Assembly (NCBI GenBank): GCA_023382535.1
Contig: JAHDWA010000175.1
Location: forward strand, 1 to 6,953
DNA from: Anaerolineae bacterium
GTDB taxonomy: Bacteria > Chloroflexota > Anaerolineae > 4572-78 > J111
DNA: 6,953 nucleotides
Direction: 5' to 3'
Shown: in pieces, positions 5,990-6,953 of the stretch
Numbering within the stretch: the first letter of the stretch is position 1
Layout: each line of letters begins with the position of its first letter
The notes under the pieces: generated by a model
What the model was told of the DNA's origin: nothing
The model's database searches: none
The model's input: the letters and a program-made list of their open reading frames with translations, nothing else
Program-made: the position numbers and the translations under genes

Positions 5990-6953
<964 letters not shown>

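Overview
The window looks like a chromosomal segment of a free-living bacterium, most likely a member of the Chloroflexota (Anaerolineae-like). This placement rests on the style of the GroEL N-terminus, the presence of a UPF0182 membrane protein and a fused glycosyltransferase/toroid protein. It is my reading of the protein sequences and was not tested by a search. Coding DNA is moderately GC-rich, while the two main intergenic stretches are visibly AT-richer. TAG ends at least three intact genes here, so TAG is an ordinary stop codon.

Left part (1-5143, minus strand). Three tightly packed genes read right to left. First is a 795-residue protein with a GT4-type glycosyltransferase half and a predicted all-helical, six-hairpin-glycosidase-like half. 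Next, 1 base after its stop, is a GH130-family glycoside phosphorylase/hydrolase. Last, starting directly after the GH130 stop, is a UPF0182 multi-pass membrane protein that runs off the left edge. The spacing implies one mRNA with translational coupling. The UPF0182 gene carries two lesions, a one-base insertion in a short homopolymer and a CAG-to-TAG-type nonsense codon, in an otherwise clean reading frame. It is therefore either a young pseudogene or contains sequence errors.

Middle (5144-5463). This is a 320-base divergent intergenic region. On the minus strand a strong sigma-70-type promoter (TTGATA, 17 bases, TATACT) places the predicted transcription start on the A of the glycosyltransferase ATG, so that mRNA may be leaderless. 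Two adjacent perfect dyads cover or abut its -35 box. On the plus strand there is a weaker promoter candidate and a larger dyad ahead of the chaperonin cluster. I see no CIRCE operator.

Right part (5464-6953, plus strand). A 41-codon lysine-rich small ORF with an excellent ribosome binding site is followed by groES and a truncated groEL. Between groES and groEL lies a striking 63-base element built from nine 7-base units: five with CAGT-like heads, then four with ACTG-like heads. It forms a phased palindrome that begins directly after the groES stop codon.

No tRNA, rRNA, CRISPR array, insertion sequence or phage gene was seen.
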